From: Sphingomonas_O antarctica
GTDB taxonomy: Bacteria; Pseudomonadota; Alphaproteobacteria; Sphingomonadales; Sphingomonadaceae
DNA length: 64,000 nucleotides
Reading direction: 5' to 3'
Assembly: GCF_965137005.1 (NCBI RefSeq)
Contig: NZ_CBCRXM010000007.1
Coordinates: 75,062 to 139,061, forward strand
The position numbers were made by a program, and so were the translations under genes. Below are positions 61,502 to 64,000 of this stretch, in pieces (position 1 is the first letter of the stretch; each line of letters begins with the position of its first letter). The notes beneath the pieces are model-generated. The model saw nothing but the letters and a program-made list of their open reading frames with translations, was not told the DNA's origin and searched no databases.

Positions 61502-61879
61502 CTAACGCCGCTTGAAGATATAGGTTGTCCGGCAGAGCCTATCGCCACAAATCGTCAGCTCGGTTCCGTTCTGAGAGAATGACAGCGGGCCCGGATCGGG
61601 ATCGTCCTGCACGACAATGTGTCCATCACTCACCTGCACGCGCTTGCTAGGATAGGCGGTCAGTCCAAATTTCATGTTCTCAAGATCGAAGGCGGCTCTT
61701 CGACCATCGGTAATGATTGAACCATCGCGCAATATGATCGAGTCGCAGCAGAGATTTGAATACGTGCCATTGACCGACGAAGTAGACGGCACATGGGCAC
61801 GTGTGACGCTGTACCACGCCAACATACACAAAATCAGGATAGGCGCTGCCATTCGTTGAAGCTCTGCATTGGTGATCAT
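61502..61879 (-). CDS. Small exported or membrane-anchored protein
   Basis: A 125-residue protein with one hydrophobic N-terminal segment (M-A-A-P-I-L-I-L-C-M-L-A-W-Y-S-V) and a short mature domain containing four cysteines (C-C-D near the middle, C-G-D and L-C-R near the end). The pattern is not recognised. The ATG at 61879 overlaps the flippase stop (ATGA) and has a GGAG site. The DNA is AT-richer than the neighbours, which may reflect later acquisition. It is the last gene of the flippase transcript. Confidence 0.65.
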   Translation of the reverse strand: MITNAELQRMAAPILILCMLAWYSVTRAHVPSTSSVNGTYSNLCCDSIILRDGSIITDGRRAAFDLENMKFGLTAYPSKRVQVSDGHIVVQDDPDPGPLSFSQNGTELTICGDRLCRTTYIFKRR

Positions 61880-63399
61880 TGCTCCGCCGCCTTCCCCCGA
61901 AACAACGCCCGATCCTCTTTCCCGAACCCGCGCCGCCATACCAGATAGCCATAGCTCCCCAATATCGCCGGAATCCCCGCCGCCAGTTCCAGCCACTCGA
62001 GATGGTGCGGCAACCGCGTCACCGCCCACCCGACGATGATTGCCAGCGCGGTCGCGGGGAGCAGCGCCCAGCGCCACCCGACCACCGGCACGCCCAGCAA
62101 TTTGCGCAGGAACCGCGCCTTGGCCACCGCCGCGAACCCCAATGCCACGATCAACCCCAGCGCCGGTCCCGCCGCCGAAATCCGGTCGTCGCGGAAATTG
62201 GGCGGCGTCTCGATCTCGGTCTCGACCACCGCGCGCAACAGATAGATGAACGCCACCGACAGCGCCAGTTGCAGCCCGATCATGATCAGCGAAATGCCCA
62301 GATTGCGCTTGGGCGCGATGTAGATCAGCGCCGCCTCGCTCACCACCGCCGTCGCCGCCACCGCCTCCGCCGCCAGCAAAATCGCCAGCGCCGCGGTGCC
62401 GCCGACGAAGGTCTTACCGACCAGCCCCATCACCGCCTCGCCCGGGATCGCCAGCGCCAGCGCGATGCCCAGCTGCGCGGCGATGATCCAGAATCCGACC
62501 TGGCGCACCTGCCGGCCCACGGCGGCCTTGTCGTCCTCCGCCAGTTTCTGCGTGATCACCGGCCCCAAAATCGGATCGAACGTCGTCTTCAGCTTCTGCG
62601 GCAGGCTGGCGACCTGTTGCGCGACATAATAGATCCCGACGATCGACGGCGCGAAGAACCAGCCGAGCATCGCGATATCGATCCGCCGGCTGCCCCATTC
62701 GCACGCATCCGCGCCCGCCAGCGGCAGATTGTCCCGTGCCAGTTTGCGCAACCGCCGCGGCTCGGGCTTCCACCCGCGCGGGATGCCGTAACTGCGGATC
62801 AACGGGACCAGCGACGCGATCAACGCCGCCGCCATCGACAGGACATAGGCGATGATCAGCCCGTCACGCAGCGAATACCAGCTCAGCGCGAACGCCGCGA
62901 TCGAGATCACCCACGGCTCCCACAATGCGCGCGCCCTGACCGTGGCCCCCACGTCGCCGCGATAAGCGAGCGCCGCCAGCGCAATGTCCGACCCGACCCA
63001 GCCGAACACCGTCAGCCCGATCAGCCGGTCCATCCCGTTGATCGCGCTGTTCGGGAAAATCACTTCGGGAAACGCGATCAGCAAACCCGCCGCGACGCTC
63101 GCGCCGATGAACCCGATCAGCAGCGCGTCCCACACATCGCACGCCGGATTGCGCTCGCTGTTCGCCAGCTGCTGCGCCAACCCGCGCTTCAGCCCCAGCG
63201 TCGCCAGCTGCGCGGTAAACTCGACCGCAATCGTCGCATAGGCAAACCGCCCCAATGCGTCCGCCCCATACCACCGCCCGGCGATGAACAAAAACGGCAA
63301 CCGCGCGGCGAGGCGCAGGACGAACCCGAAAAAGCTCGTGCGCCCCCCGCGTGCGAGTTGGGCGATGTCGTCGTCGGGGGTGGCGGTGGCGGTGGTCAT
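61876..63399 (-). CDS. Polysaccharide/lipid-linked oligosaccharide flippase-like protein
   Basis: A 507-residue integral membrane protein with about 12-14 helices, of the MVF/MATE-like polysaccharide transporter superfamily (Wzx type). The N-terminal R-G-G-R-T-S-F-F-G-F-V-L-R-L-A-A-R-L and the V-A-Q-Q-V-A-S-L-P-Q-K-L-K-T segment are typical. It probably flips a lipid-linked sugar or related lipid. The start ATG at 63399 lies 5 nt from a type E repeat and overlaps the DUF559 gene stop. No glycosyltransferase gene is adjacent. Confidence 0.82.
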   Translation of the reverse strand: MTTATATPDDDIAQLARGGRTSFFGFVLRLAARLPFLFIAGRWYGADALGRFAYATIAVEFTAQLATLGLKRGLAQQLANSERNPACDVWDALLIGFIGASVAAGLLIAFPEVIFPNSAINGMDRLIGLTVFGWVGSDIALAALAYRGDVGATVRARALWEPWVISIAAFALSWYSLRDGLIIAYVLSMAAALIASLVPLIRSYGIPRGWKPEPRRLRKLARDNLPLAGADACEWGSRRIDIAMLGWFFAPSIVGIYYVAQQVASLPQKLKTTFDPILGPVITQKLAEDDKAAVGRQVRQVGFWIIAAQLGIALALAIPGEAVMGLVGKTFVGGTAALAILLAAEAVAATAVVSEAALIYIAPKRNLGISLIMIGLQLALSVAFIYLLRAVVETEIETPPNFRDDRISAAGPALGLIVALGFAAVAKARFLRKLLGVPVVGWRWALLPATALAIIVGWAVTRLPHHLEWLELAAGIPAILGSYGYLVWRRGFGKEDRALFRGKAAEQ

Positions 63400-63890
63400 C
63401 GAGACACCCCACCCTGCTCGCTTCGCGAGTTCGACGCATTGCGTCGAACCCTCTCTAAAGGAAGTGACGTCTGATGATGCACTTCCCCTGACGTCCTTCC
63501 CGCTCGCGGGAGGGACCGGCGCGCAGCGCCAGGGTGGGCCGAGTCCCGCAATGCCACCTCGATCGCTCGAACCACCCCATCCAGATTGCGCGTTACCTCG
63601 TCATTCGTAAACCGAACAACCCGGTACCCCTGCGCCTCGAGAAATCCTGTCCGGCGCGCATCGTAATCGACCGTCAGCTCGTGGCTCTCGCCATCCACCT
63701 CGACGATCAAACCCTGCTCACGACACACGAAATCCGCGACGAATGGCCCCACCGGAATTTGCCGGCTGCACTTCGCCCCCGCACATCGACGGCTCCGCAA
63801 ATATCGCCACAGCAGATCTTCGGCGGGTGTCGGCATGCCGCGCAAGGTCTGTGCAAACCGCGTCGGACGAGGATTGTCGCGGCTATACAC
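63396..63890 (-). CDS. DUF559 endonuclease-like protein with repeat-derived ends
   Basis: A 164-residue protein. The core (M-P-T-P-A-E-D-L-L-W-R-Y-L-R, F-V-A-D-F-V-C, I-V-E-V-D-G-E-S-H, G-Y-R-V-V-R-F-T-N-D-E-V) is a DUF559 domain, related to very-short-patch-repair and restriction-like nucleases, with the likely catalytic D-x(n)-E-x-D. The GTG at 63890 is chosen because of a GGGGAGAG site, which itself lies in the type E repeat at 63896-64000. The last about 48 residues (from near H-P-G-A-A-R-R-S-L-P) come from the type E repeat at 63404-63547 and are Arg/Ser-rich. An ATG at 63836 is an alternative start. Confidence 0.8.
   Translation of the reverse strand: MYSRDNPRPTRFAQTLRGMPTPAEDLLWRYLRSRRCAGAKCSRQIPVGPFVADFVCREQGLIVEVDGESHELTVDYDARRTGFLEAQGYRVVRFTNDEVTRNLDGVVRAIEVALRDSAHPGAARRSLPRAGRTSGEVHHQTSLPLERVRRNASNSRSEQGGVSR
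63404..63547. repeat. REP-like paired palindrome, type E copy 4
   Basis: Two halves with CCCACCCTGCTCGCTTCGCG, a TTCGACGCATTGCGTCGAA hairpin in place of the usual CTCCCGC stem, GACGTC boxes, CCCGCTCGCGGGAGGGA and GGCGCGCAGCGCCAGGGTGG. It lies within the 3' part of the DUF559 gene and abuts the flippase start. Confidence 0.85.
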
Positions 63891-63895
63891 GCGAA

Positions 63896-64000
63896 CTCTC
63901 CCCACCCTGGTCGCTGCGCGACCTGTCCCTCCCGCAAGCGGGAGTGACGTCGAGGATAACCGCAAAACCAGACGTCACTCCCTTTAGGGAGGGACAGGCG
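63896..64000. repeat. REP-like paired palindrome, type E copy 5, cut by window end
   Basis: Begins CTCTCCCCACCCTGG, then TCGCTGCGCGA, CTCCCGCAAGCGGGAG, GACGTC, and ACTCCCTTTAGGGAGGGACA running to the last base. It supplies the ribosome-binding site of the DUF559 gene on the minus strand. Confidence 0.85.

Overview
The window looks like a chromosomal contig from a sphingomonad (Alphaproteobacteria, Sphingomonadales). The coding DNA is GC-rich with strong G/C preference at third codon positions. The gene set also fits: UrcA-family protein, NDUFA12 and DUF2155 next to aat, ribF-ileS-lspA-DUF3035, an MCE/Mla-type lipid transporter, a RodZ-like/CpoB/TilS cluster, a TIGR02001 porin and GAAC-N7-GAAC as SOS box. 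Most of the window is housekeeping sequence with small accessory patches. No rRNA, tRNA, CRISPR array, prophage or transposase gene was recognised. Eight ambiguous bases (N), all inside palindromic repeats, and three frameshifts that one added base would repair suggest a draft-quality assembly.

Layout. 0.2-4.5 kb: frameshifted beta-propeller lipoprotein, UrcA-like protein, a divergent winged-helix/TPR membrane regulator and an unlisted 53-aa membrane peptide. 4.6-7.5 kb: uvrA with an SOS box. 7.5-10.5 kb: an AT-richer accessory patch with a broken OLD-family nuclease, a small HTH-like protein and a cold-shock gene, with two copies of a ~100-nt structured element whose loops are conserved while the stems differ but still pair. 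10.6-19.7 kb: lipoprotein, PepP, HNH, metallo-beta-lactamase, ParA, aat, DUF2155, NDUFA12, DUF192, MFS and recX. 19.9-24 kb: fatty acyl-AMP ligase and a GGDEF-EAL protein. 24.2-28.2 kb: a YadA-like trimeric adhesin with a frameshift in its membrane anchor and a hairpin over its ribosome-binding site, plus a partner periplasmic protein.

28.2-36 kb: thiS-thiG fusion, accBC, ribF, ileS, lspA, DUF3035. 36-42 kb (minus strand): TorF-type porin, metC, sseA, photolyase-like protein, S10 peptidase. 42-49.6 kb (plus strand): TIGR01244 protein, small membrane protein, sterol desaturase-like protein, GMC oxidoreductase, a Phd/PemK-type toxin-antitoxin pair, a GDT1 transporter and an M16 peptidase. 49.6-55.5 kb (minus strand): hslVU with a heat-shock-type promoter, DUF486 and the four-gene Mla-like operon. 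55.5-64 kb: HAD phosphatase, RodZ-like, CpoB, tilS, rpe, purH, then minus-strand flippase and DUF559 endonuclease.

The main unexplained structure is a dense set of REP-like paired palindromes (13 copies, five sequence types). Several lie inside genes and are translated: an in-frame insert in IleS, an insert near the N-terminus of TilS, the IleS C-terminus with the LspA N-terminus, and tails on Rpe, TilS and the DUF559 protein. The second is the two-copy structured element at 9.5 and 10.1 kb.
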